Source: Hirudinaria manillensis (Eukaryota; Annelida; Clitellata; Hirudinida; Hirudinidae). Taken from it: a stretch of DNA of 64,000 nucleotides. The stretch is taken from NCBI GenBank assembly GCA_034509925.1, contig CM067526.1:4405501-4469500 (forward strand). The letters are read 5' to 3'. Below, one piece after another: positions 13,379-24,294 of the stretch (positions within the stretch are counted from its first letter, which is position 1; each line of letters begins with the position of its first letter). The notes below the pieces were generated by a model, which was not told where the DNA came from, did no database searches, and worked only from the letters and a program-made list of their open reading frames with translations. The position numbers were made by a program, and so were the translations under genes.

Positions 13379-16300
13379 TCAGTTGAGTCTCTTCATTTGC
13401 TTCCTGACGATCTTTCCGCTGTGGTTTCGAGGGATTTTATCGACGAAGTCCAATCCACCTTTAAGCCACTTGAAAGAGGCAACTTTTTCTAAATTAAATA
13501 TTTTTATTTAACATTAATTGGAATCAAATAATAATAATAATAATTATTATTATTATTATTATTATTATTAAAATTACGAAATTAAAGTTATTGTAAATCG
13601 ATACTTTCAATCGAACCTCTGACATATTCCAAGAGGTCGTCGTGTGTGGTCTTGGTGTTCGGTCTGAGTACCACCCAAGCCGCGGGCACAGCTCCGTCAT
13701 CGGTGTGAGGAACTGGAAACACGGCTGCATCGATGACGTCATCGTGACTCAACAAAACGGATTCGATTTCAATGGGCGACACCTGCCGAGAAAAGTTTCA
13801 GAAAAGCGTTTGATTTATGACGTCATCTTCTGACGTCAATAACTGATGATTGACGAGGACAAAGGAAGAAAGATTTTCAAAGATGATGCTTTGTTCGTTC
13901 GTCGGCCATCTTAGAATTAAAATAAAAGATAGAATAATAAAAAATAATGTCAAAACCAACCTGATATGATTTCACTTTTATCAACTCCTTCAGTCTATCG
14001 ACTACGTACAGATATCCATCATCGTCGAAATATCCCAAGTCACCTGGAAAGTCATCGTCGATAAGCACGTGATGATCACGTGCAAGGGCACATTAACATA
14101 ATTTATTAATTAAATTATAAATTTACTAATTAAATTAAACATTTATTAATAGAGCGCGGTACGCCATAATTTCGTATAATCTTCTAATCTTTATGCTACA
14201 CTTTTTAATTTAGTTTTTCTCTATTATCGCTCTATTGCACAGTTTTATGTTTGCTTTCAAAAGTGGTTAAACTAGTAATTATTTTTATAATAATAAGGTA
14301 CACAATTTAATATTCAATCTTTGATTATTATTATTATTATTATCACTCATCGTGGAATATTATTCTACAATTTAATGGAAAAAGTTGAACTGAAGATCAG
14401 AGCACCTGAGTGGAGCCACCCATCGGCGTCCACAGCAACGGGGGCCACGTGACCTTTCCTGGCGTCCGTGTATCCAAGCATGACCATCGGCGATTGGATC
14501 AGGATTTCACCTTGTTCGTTCGGACCCATTACTTTCTCTGTGACTGGGTTTATAATCTGACAAGAGTTTGTTATCATTGAAAGTTAATTAAAATATTTAT
14601 ACGTGGAGGTATTTAATGCTAATTATCCATAAATGGTCGGTGATTTTATTTTATTTTGTAAAATAAAGTTGAATAAATTAAATCTAAAAATTTATTAATT
14701 AATATTTACATTAAAATATTCTCGACTTTTTAAAGTAAAGTTTAGCACAACTTAAAGGTGTTCCTCACCTTTATTCTGACGCACGGCAGGGGGATGCCCA
14801 CCGAACCCAGTTTCAGGGACCCTGATTGTGAGGGTGCGTTCAGTGAGGCACCTGGTACCATAGTGCACATTCCACTGCATTCAGATAATCCATACGCTGA
14901 ACAAACATAATTTTAATTATGATATTTCACTTCCTTTCACACAAATCTTTTAAAATATTTAAAAAAAACCAATCTCGATGAAACTCAAGCAAGTTTGGAA
15001 TCTTGGTTTAAAGGTCACTACAAGTCACATCACATGTATTTATGTTTGCAAAACAAAAACAGCGTTGAACAAAGTTGAATGAAATAAGGTCATCAAAGCA
15101 ATAGGTCAACCGGGTTCAAAAGTTCAACCTTGTCTGATGGAAACACCGGGAAATCTGGCGACCAGAAGATCCAATACTTCCCTGCACAGAGGAGCAGTTC
15201 CACAAACGATTTCTTTCAGACAACTCAAGTCGTATTTAAAAACTTCGGGAGATTTTGCCATCTGATTTGCAAGGGCTGGTATCAAAGAGATGGTTCTGAT
15301 CTGTAGGAGGCAATATTAAATAATTCATTTTTATTCAGAAATTATTCGATTTGTTTTCTAAATCGACTGAAACGACGATGATAATTAGGTCACTGACCTT
15401 ATTTACAGAGAGGAGGTGAAGGTAAGAATTGAGGTCAAACTTGGTGAGTAGGTTGGTGGTGAAACCGAGGGAGATGCCAAAAATGGTGATGATGGAACCA
15501 GACAAGTGAGCGAAGGATGCAAATACCACCTGGTTGTTTTGAATCTTTCTCACGTTTTCTCCACTGACAATAATAAATAATTAATTAATATTTAAATTAC
15601 TATATGTTAACATATTAAATATGTATAATTAAAAGATTACATGATATATATATTATATAAAATAATAAATAATAACGAGAATTGCCATTGAAATACAAAA
15701 CAATAACAAGACAAACAAACAAAAACTGCCAACATGGAGACTGCGAACTGAGCCTGGATGTTCCTGTGCGACAGAAGGACAGCCTTTTCCACTCCGGTCG
15801 TTCCGCTTGAGAAGATCACCATGGCAACGTCGTCTGCTTTCAGACTCAACTCGTCGAACGACGGAAGGTTTGGAAAAGTCGAATCCTCCTCGGAAGAGAA
15901 GAAGCTGTTGAAACTCAGGCAATCCGGGTGGTCGCCTCCCATCAGGATTACTTTCTACAGCAGTTAATCGATTACTGTTATTTATTATTATTATTATTTT
16001 CTCTTGTTAACCGATTTAAAATTAAACAGCTCTTATTAATATTGAGCATTAATTGAATTAAGTTAATAATTTGGCAAGGATTCGACAATTATTTTGGTGG
16101 TTAACAACATTAACAATAATAGCAATAATAATAATAATAATTATAATTATAATTATTATAATTATATATAATTATTATATAATAATTATTATATAATATT
16201 ATATAATAATTATAATTATAATAAGAATAATAATAATAAAGTAATAAATGCGGATTAATAAAACTTCATAAAAATGATTTTCCATAAAACATAAAATTTC

Positions 16301-17201
16301 TTAAAATACCACAAATAGAATAAAAGATTTCTTTTCCTCTAAAAATGATTAATATATTCCTGGATTAAAACTTAAATTATTTGAGAGAAAGAAAGTAAAA
16401 CAGTGATTAGAGGCATCTCATTATAAAATTCGTTCAGAATAAGAATTATTAATTTCCATCAATAAATAATAATAATAATTAATTTCATTTTATTTCATTT
16501 TATTTTATTTTATTTTATTTGCTTGATGACATTAAGAAAGATTTTGTGGGAAACTCTAAAAGAAAACGGATTTCTTTTCTCAGTCGTAAATAACTGAATT
16601 TGAATGAAATATTAGAAATATCATTCTGTACCTCTGATAAATTATTTTTAATAATAAAAAATAATTAGTTCAGTTACGGACGCTAATAGACTTATAAAAA
16701 TACATGAATAATAATAATAATAATAATAATATGTCATTTATATAGAGCTGTGCAACTTCAGATATAAATAAATTATAAATATATATAATTTATTATAAAT
16801 AAAATTTATTATAAATTTATTATAATAAAATTTATTATAAATAAATTATATATATTTATAATTTATTTATAATAAATATAATATTTATTTATAATATATA
16901 TAATTTACTAATAAATTATAAATATATATAATTTATTTATAAATAATAATATTATGGAGCATATAAAACATGCAAAGGTCCTTAATTATTTAATTTAAAT
17001 CATTTTATAACACTTCATGGAATTAAATGCCTCTTTAAACAAGCCAAATATTGGACCTTGATTCCCGGACATCCACGACTTGCAGTGACAGCCGTCACGA
17101 CGTGAGGAAGATCCGTCAATACGAGAGAAGCTCCGCACAATTCCAACTGTCTCTTCAATTCGTCTGTAGGATTTTAAGAAAAATAATTTAATAGTAATAA
17201 T

Positions 17202-17232
<31 letters not shown>

Positions 17233-18510
17233 GACAGGCAGAAATAATAGCAATAATAATTATTATTATTAATAATTAAATAATATATAACATTGTTGTA
17301 ACGCTGGATCCAGATAAGTAATGAATAACTAAAATTATATTGCGAATAAATTAATTTAATAAAATGAAATCAATTCTCCCAGTGAAACCTGTCCTCTGGA
17401 GATTGTTGCATCCAGCAGGTGCAATGCCGACCCTGAGGCAGGCCACGAGGAAGACCATGGTGTCGATGGAATTGGAGGTAAAGTAGGCGGCTACGTCGCC
17501 CTTCTTGAAACCCAACTTCAACAAGTTCCGAGCAGTTCTTTCGACTCGGTCTTGAAATTCGGATGCTGTCATTTTCTCATTTTTCAGGTGATCGTTCTGG
17601 TCAAGGTGTTTCATCAATCGGTGGGTTAGTTATTAGTCAATCAATTCGCTGATTGGTAATCAGTAGATCGGTCAGCGGGCTGATTAGCCAATCAATTATC
17701 GAGTTATTTTGTCATTAAATTAGGTCAATAACTTAGCGGGTCAATTGATCAATTTAGATTTCTTAGATTCGGCACAGACATTCCTCTGATGAAGCAATAG
17801 AATAAATAGTTGTATTAACTGATAATTTAAATAAGTATAATCAAAATGATTCGATAATTATTTCATAGAATGACTGAGGGATCAGAAATATAGTAATCGA
17901 TAGAAGATTTCTACCAGAAATGTCCAAATTATTTTTATTGAGCCAAAAAGAGTGGTTTATTATAAATATTAGCCTAACTAATCTGCCATAAATTTGAAAT
18001 TTTAAATCAAGCTACAACTTCGAATCTAATTTCAGAACAAATAATAATATCGGATGTTTCAAAAATTTCCGATTTTTCAATAACTGTTGCTAATTAAAAC
18101 TTAATGCAATAGTAAAAGAGTAACAAAAAAAACTTGCATAATAATAATAATAGAATTCAATAATAAATGAAACATCTATGAATCAATCTATTAAAATTAA
18201 CAATTAAAAGAAGTACCAATATGATGGCATTCGGATCTTGCCCTAGTCCCCTGTAAATCATTTGGGGTACGCTGAGTACGCTGAGGGGTGATTCGTCGAA
18301 TCCACCATCGAGCCAATATCCCCTCTGGTCGTCGTGTTTAACGACGCTGTTTCTCTGCTCTCCTGAAAGGTTGAGTTCCTTGGTTTGCTGGGTCAGTTGC
18401 GGGAGTTGAACCTGGATCTGCTTGATGAGTTGTTGCTGAGCGGAATTAAGGAATGTCGACTTCTGAAGGAGGCCGATGGCCGAAGGCTGGCTTTGCTGGG
18501 TTTCTTCCAT
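13379..18510 (-). CDS. Acyl-CoA synthetase, 4-coumarate-CoA ligase/luciferase type
   Basis: ANL-superfamily adenylating enzyme: it activates a carboxylic acid with ATP and transfers it to CoA. Coding exons: 18510-18217, 17596-17389, 17163-17057, 15954-15734, 15563-15398, 15300-15129, 14896-14769, 14556-14406, 14043-13961, 13782-13617, 13488-13379. Phases fit throughout, giving 601 residues, normal for the family. The AMP-binding loop [17 protein letters not shown] lies near residues 251-267, AYGLSECSG (motif A5) follows, [10 protein letters not shown] and VDRLKELIK form A7/A8, and [11 protein letters not shown] near the C-terminus carries the catalytic lysine. The N-terminal ~70 residues are Gln/Leu-rich and not family-typical. 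There is no SKL-type peroxisomal tail (ends KRLN). The donor of the 15734 exon (AT|GTTGGC) is weak. Substrate cannot be told from sequence. The ATG has good context (GACCATGG). Confidence 0.93.
14065..14083. promoter_or_regulatory. 19-bp palindrome with two CACGTG E-boxes
   Basis: A perfect inverted repeat, GCACGTGAT-G-ATCACGTGC, lies just upstream of the acceptor of the tenth exon of the acyl-CoA synthetase gene. It contains two canonical bHLH E-boxes 11 bp apart. It could be an intronic enhancer element or only a hairpin. Confidence 0.5.
16118..16940. repeat. AT-only palindromic tracts in an intron
   Basis: Two stretches (16118-16240 and 16760-16940) consist almost only of A and T, arranged as nested ATAATTAT and AAATTTATAA inverted repeats. 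They can form cruciforms. Both lie in the 1.1-kb intron between the 17057 and 15954 exons of the acyl-CoA synthetase gene. Confidence 0.8.
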
Positions 18511-19005
18511 GGTCGAGTGATTCTGAATTGATAGAATGAAAGTTAGAAATAAAAAATCAATCGAAAGTCAATCATCGAACTGGTTGCATTATTTCCGATG
18601 ACGAGTACCTAAAGCTTTCACTGTTCCAAATCTGAGTGCAAGTTGAAAATGCTTGGCCCTTTAAGTAGTTAACAACGTTGAAATGGTTAATACAATGCTA
18701 TGTAAAGTGATATCATTCCTCGCTATTAGTTTGGGTTCAAACTCATTTAAAAGTGCAATGGAATCTCAGAAGAAGCATGTCGATGGAGCTAATAAAACAT
18801 TTAAACAACTCGACGCATTCAATTATTTGCTTGTTTTTTTTATAATTAAGTTATTATTATTCATTGGTTTATTACAAGCACATGAAAATTAAGCAAATTC
18901 GATTGATTAAAAATTTTAATATTAATTTGAATAAGTATTTAAAGAAAAAAACTGACCCGAGACGCTGTTTGAGAGCTGACGGTGGTCGACTTTTATATAC
19001 CCTCT
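18511..19005 (-). promoter_or_regulatory. TATA promoter and 5'UTR intron of the acyl-CoA synthetase gene
   Basis: On the minus strand TATATAAAA (18999-18991) precedes an initiator-like TCAGCTCTC (about 18979-18971). A short non-coding exon would end at 18957 before the donor GTCAGT. The acceptor at 18523 (TCAATTCAG) then restarts the 5'UTR 12 bases before the ATG. The arrangement is coherent, but the transcription start itself is inferred. Confidence 0.6.
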
Positions 19006-19940
19006 TGGGTTGACACGTGACCTCTGTGACATGGATCAGAGCAGGTATGTTACGACAACAATAACAAAAACAGCATTGTTACAACAATAACAATAACAAC
19101 GTAATAAAAATAATAATAATATGATTAATGATGATAACGATGACAATAGCAGAAGGGGATATCATTTCCACAACAATAATACGAATAATAACGATAGAAT
19201 TTAACGGATATTGAATAAAGTGACGAAAATATTAATCCATCTGTTACTATGGCTACTGGACATTGATATAGTTGAAGTCGTTGTTGTTATTGTAGCTATT
19301 GTTGAAATCGTTCAGTCCATCACGAAACAATGATCACGTACATCGTTCACAAAAGCATACAAACACAGAAACACACGAGTGTAGCATGACTGACGCGTCA
19401 CAAGAATACCTGTGAAATAAATTTGACTGGAATTAAATTTTAATTTTACCTTTAATCGTCGAAAATTATTCGCAAATGTGAACTCGAAGTCGTAACAAAA
19501 CAATTCATCAGGTCGTAGTTAACCAGTGAAATAAATTGGCAGAAACTGGAAATCCACGAGACGATGCCGTCGACGATAAATTTGAAAAGGATTGTGATAT
19601 TGATAATGGTACTCTGATAGTAAGGTGATGGGTTAGGAAGTGGTTTAAAGTGACTAAGATGGTGATAATCTGCTAAATTTCAGATGACGACTCTGTCGGT
19701 AATTCTATTAATGGCAGAAGGTGCTTGGAATGCACATTGGACGATGATGTGAGCTTAAACCTTGACACTTCTTTTGCACTTCCGATCAACAAAAGCTGAA
19801 GAAATTTCTTTCATTTACTTTTCTTTTCTGCTGACATCTGACGAAGTGATTCTCAGAGATGATCTCATTTTAATGACTTTTTCTCAATAACTGCCAACGA
19901 CCAGGTTAACCATCCGTTCATTATCCCACATTCAGTCATT

Positions 19941-20790
19941 CTCGATCGCTCGCTCGATCGCTCGCTCGCTCACTCACTCACTCACTCACTCACTCACTCA
20001 CTCACTCACTCACTCACTCACTCACTCACTCACTCACTCACTCACTCACTCACTCACTCACTCACTCACTCACTCACTCACTCACTCACTCACTCACTCA
20101 CTCACTCACTCACTCACTCACTCACTCACTCACTCACTCACTCACTCACTCACTCACTCACTCACTCACTCACTCACTCACTCACTCACTCACTCACTCA
20201 CTCACTCACTCACTCACTCACTCACTAACTCCCTCACTCACTAACTCACTCACTAACTCACTCACTCTCTCAATATATCACTCACTCACTCTATCACTAA
20301 CTCACTCACTCACTCACTCACTCACTCACTCACTCACTCACTCACTCACTCACTCACTCACTCACTCACTCACTCACTCACTCACTCACTCACTCACTCA
20401 CTCACTCACTCACTCACTCACTCACTCACTCACTCACTCACTCACTCACTCACTCACTCACTCACTCACTCACTCACTCACTCACTCACTCACTCACTCA
20501 CTCACTCACTCACTCACTCACTCACTCACTCACTCACTCACTCACTCACTCACTCACTCACTCACTCACTCACTCACTCACTCACTCACTCACTCACTCA
20601 CTCACTCACTCACTCACTCACTCACTCACTCACTCACTCACTCACTCACTCACTCACTCACTCACTCACTCACTCACTCACTCACTCACTCACTCACTCA
20701 CTCACTCACTCACTCACTCACTCACTCACTCACTCACTCACTCACTCACTCACCCACTCACTTACCCAATCTCCCACTCATTCACTCAGC
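19941..20790. repeat. Long (TCAC)n tetranucleotide array
   Basis: About 790 bp of near-perfect TCAC repeats. The left end begins with TCGC/TCGA units (19941-19970) that pass into TCAC. An irregular block (about 20225-20300) with TAAC, CTCC and ATATATC variants splits the array, and a decayed right edge ends near 20790. The array lies about 1 kb upstream of the acyl-CoA synthetase promoter. Confidence 0.97.
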
Positions 20791-21520
20791 GGTTTCTTCA
20801 AGTTTTATGTGTTTACGCAGAAATTTAGTTTGATTAGAAACGCTTTAAAAAAACTTGTTTGTTATCTTCACTCCAAGACATTCGAGTCGCAGAAACGAAA
20901 ACAAAAACTTCAATCATTGATCTGTTTCCAGTTTATTCAATGTCTGGCAAACCTTTAATCAGGAAATGGCAATAACAAGGTCGTTAATAAAATTGGTAAA
21001 TAATTAAAAATACAATTACATTCAATTGTTATATTTACCTTAAAAACATTTTGTACATCTAAATTCACTCGAATCACTCGAGTCCAAAAGTACTATATTA
21101 TGAATGACTATTGATGCAATTAATTATTATTTTGTATATTAATCAATTAATTAATTAATTTTATTTTTTAGGAAAATAATTGTTTAATCAAAGCTACGAT
21201 TACGATCTCGATGAAATATTTATTATTTCTCTCGCATTCATGGCATTTCTTACGTGAAAATGTCACGGACTCAGCTTCATTGAAAGCGAAACAATAAAAT
21301 TCCTTTCCTGTAACCGCTTTCGATTTTCATTGACTCCGATGTCAACAATTCCTTCAATTGACTCGTGTCCTTCAATCACTTGTAATTATTTACTAATTAT
21401 TAAGTTATGTATTTATCAATTTATTACATAAATAAAATAGCAGTATCAATTTCATGATGACATCAACATTATACAATTTAGTGTTATTGCAGAGGTTGTT
21501 GTGATTAATCATAATTATAA
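20791..21520. other. Non-coding stretch
   Basis: AT-rich sequence with no exon-like frame that I can support and no obvious repeat. Confidence 0.5.
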
Positions 21521-21651
21521 TTAAGATTCTTCATCCTTTTTCATCAAATCATCCGAACACATCAACCGCCTAAACTTTTCAATCAAAGCGTCAACGCGAT
21601 TGATTTCAATCAACAATCTCCCAGACACTACTCCCCGTAACTTCTTCGTCT
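21521..21651 (-). CDS. Candidate terminal exon, unknown protein
   Basis: A minus-strand frame of about 42 codons ends at TAA (21523-21521). Its product is rich in charged helix residues (LRGVVSGRLLIEINRVDALI, later FRRLM and a KKDEES tail) and its codons are richer in G and C than the surrounding AT-rich DNA. That is typical of the verified exons here. The acceptor would be one of the AGs at 21650-21653, with a poor pyrimidine tract. I do not recognise the family. It may belong with the exon-like segments at 22.7-23.85 kb. Confidence 0.35.
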
Positions 21652-23516
21652 CTTACTTTTATTAGCATGAATTCAATGTCCATTTTATAAAAGAATTGAA
21701 AATGTATTCACAAATTACATTTAGATTAATTAAAACATGAATATCAAGTATTCAAAGTATTTCAGGATATGACATCATTATAATTATTTACGAAAATAGC
21801 TGTCGCGTTGCATTAAACGCTCATACATATTCATATATAAATTAAATAATCACTTAATTAATTAATTAATACATCCAAATTATTAGTCACTCCCTCATCG
21901 TATGTCTTTTTCAAAGAGTTTCAAGGTTAAAAAAATATTCTTTGTAAACAGTTCCCACGGGGAGTCCATTATGGAAAATTCCAACTAAAGTTCAACAGAT
22001 AAATCATTTTCATGCAGGTATTTTCATGTACATACCAGATCACCACGTGATGCCTACCTTATTTGGTCATCTATTTTCAGGAATATCATCAGGAATATCA
22101 TTTCATGTGCACTCGTATAACCTCCATTCGCCTTGAAATTGTGGACCCATTTCTGCTAAATCCAACAAGAGGCGGATCCAACTGCACACCTTAGGATTCC
22201 ATCAAATCTCCTTTTCCAATTAAATTATTTTCAGCCAAACCTAAAGTCATTTAAACAACTATTCAAATACTCATCGCCATCATTTCCAGACACGATTCCA
22301 TACTGTTTAACATTTACTTCATCTTTTCGATTTACGAAAATTCTCTTTTAGGATGTGGTATTGGTATTATTATGGTTTTTGTTATAATTGGTCTTAGGAT
22401 TTAGGTATTATTATTTTTATTGTTATTAGCAACAATAACATTCGTGATCAGCCACAAGAGCCACCTCGAGTCACCATCACGAGGAATTCTTATTAGAAGT
22501 TGAAACTAGGAATTGCTTTTCCTCTAATTTTCACAAAATAAGAAAAAAGCGATTTTCACGAAAATCTTCAGCGTCTTTGAGTTATTATTTATTAAAGGCC
22601 TTGCAATTCTGTGAGTGCTTTTGTGTTAAAAGTTATGAACTGCTTAGGGCGTAAGCCTTATGTTATTGCATCGGAAAGGTGAATTTTTGTCTTAGTAAGT
22701 TTTTAGTTTTTTTTTTTTTTTGAGGTAAAAACAAATATTTGTCCGAAGAGCTGTGCAAGTCTATAAATAAGTTGACCGATCGCTTCGATTGAAGCGCTGG
22801 CATTCCTCGAATATTTCGAACTCCCAGGAACATTTTGAGACACAAAAGTGTCAACTTGACTCAAAAATAGCTGACTAAAGAATTCCTTTGATAAATATGA
22901 TAACAGTTAAAGTATTAGAGAGATCCACATTGTGGTAGATTCAAGTTTAACAATAAGAAATGTGACACATAATGTTGTCCTAATTCTCATGTTCCCAGAA
23001 AACAAAAAAAAATCATGCAAAAATAATTTCAGATTTATCATTAGAGAACCTACAATAGGAAAATTTGATGCCCATTTTTGCAGTTGAGGATTCGCACGAC
23101 TCGAATTCCTAATACTTCCAACGCCATAGCTTGAGATCTTAATTTGAGACTAAAAAATACAATAAAGTTAAATTTGTTTACAAAAAAGTAACACCATTAA
23201 AAGATTAAATAGCTCTGCTCTTTTCCCCCATTAATTTTATCAGTCAACCTATTAATTGTTTAAAAACGTTTGATTTATTTACGCTTGAAAACTAAATTTA
23301 TCACTAGGAATTAGGAATCATTACTTTTAAAAACATTGCAGTCTGTCAACATCGAAAAACTTGAAAACATTATTTTAGTTGGGATTTGAACCAAATTGTC
23401 TAAAATTGAGCCAGCTTTTGATCTTGGTCCAATCACACAGTTACGGAATTTAAGTTCGATAAACAAACACGTACCAATTTGAATAATGGCCTCTCTTAAA
23501 ATCTAGTTTTGTCATC

Positions 23517-23849
23517 TCAGATCCACGATATTAAGCCAGCAAACAGAAATGCTCCGAAGAAAGTTCTTTTCGAGTCTAGCCAAGATGGGCTGTATGCAGC
23601 AGAATTCAAATATTTGCCTTGGAAGCGAGAGTCAGTTGCTTCAAGTTCCAGCCATTCCATAAAATATGAGACGAGAAACCCCAAAGAAATCCACCTAAAA
23701 ATTTTACCTTTGCAGATATTGTGAATTTGTGCAAACAGAGATCCAAGCCCAGCTCCTGCAAACAATATGTTCTTGAGCAAAGCACCAGAATTAACAGTTA
23801 CATGCTCAGCATCCAAAACCCTTTCAATTATTTGGACAACCATTAGCAA
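23517..23849 (-). CDS. Hypothetical small hydrophobic protein or exon
   Basis: An uninterrupted 110-codon frame has two or three hydrophobic segments (one around LLKNILFAGAGLGSLFAQ, one around ISLGFLVSYFMEW, and a short C-terminal one). It ends at TGA. It lies 450 bp beyond the ANKRD27 stop on the same strand. A possible internal donor (AAAG|GTAAAA) and acceptor (TTCCAAG) would remove the middle and keep the frame. Downstream, a strong donor (TTG|GTACGT at about 23471), an excellent acceptor (TATTTTTTAG at about 23154) and another open segment near 22.85 kb suggest a multi-exon gene. Function unknown; chance ORF possible. Confidence 0.3.
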   Translation of the reverse strand: MLMVVQIIERVLDAEHVTVNSGALLKNILFAGAGLGSLFAQIHNICKGKIFRWISLGFLVSYFMEWLELEATDSRFQGKYLNSAAYSPSWLDSKRTFFGAFLFAGLISWI

Positions 23850-23857
23850 GCAATAAG

Positions 23858-23871
23858 TTTTATTATTTATT
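23858..23871 (-). terminator. Poly(A) signals, probable 3' end of ANKRD27
   Basis: Two AATAAA hexamers on the minus strand (23871-23866 and 23863-23858) lie about 430 bp after the ANKRD27 stop. They are the first such signals on that strand. Confidence 0.45.
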
Positions 23872-24294
23872 GTCTGAGATTATCTGAAGCTTTGCAAAAG
23901 AAGAACCAGGATTAAGTATGATTTATTGCAAAAGATCCACTTTAAAAATTGTCCTTCAATGATGGAGTTTATAGACTGAATAACTTATCACTTTGCAGTA
24001 CAAACTTCATAAACGTCCTCGGGAAGCTACGAATAAAATTCAAAAACATTGAAGCTTTTAGTTCGCGAGTTCGGGAATCGGCAATCAAAACAAGGAGCTG
24101 ACGGTTCCAATCGACGGTAAATAATCAATCAAAAATTTAAAACGAATGGGCAATACAAAAGTAGTGGTCAATCGACAGAAATGAATTGGTGACGAATATA
24201 AAAAATAATAAATTAAATAGAAAAAATTAAAAAACAAAATGACTCGACAAGCTTCGGACAAACACCATGGGGTGGGTGAGAATCGATCGTTCGT

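Noticed and set aside
13173..13511. 112-codon plus frame beginning MSERPEAICRR
   Set aside because: It overlaps, antisense, the last exon of the acyl-CoA synthetase, whose minus-strand frame carries the conserved [11 protein letters not shown] motif.
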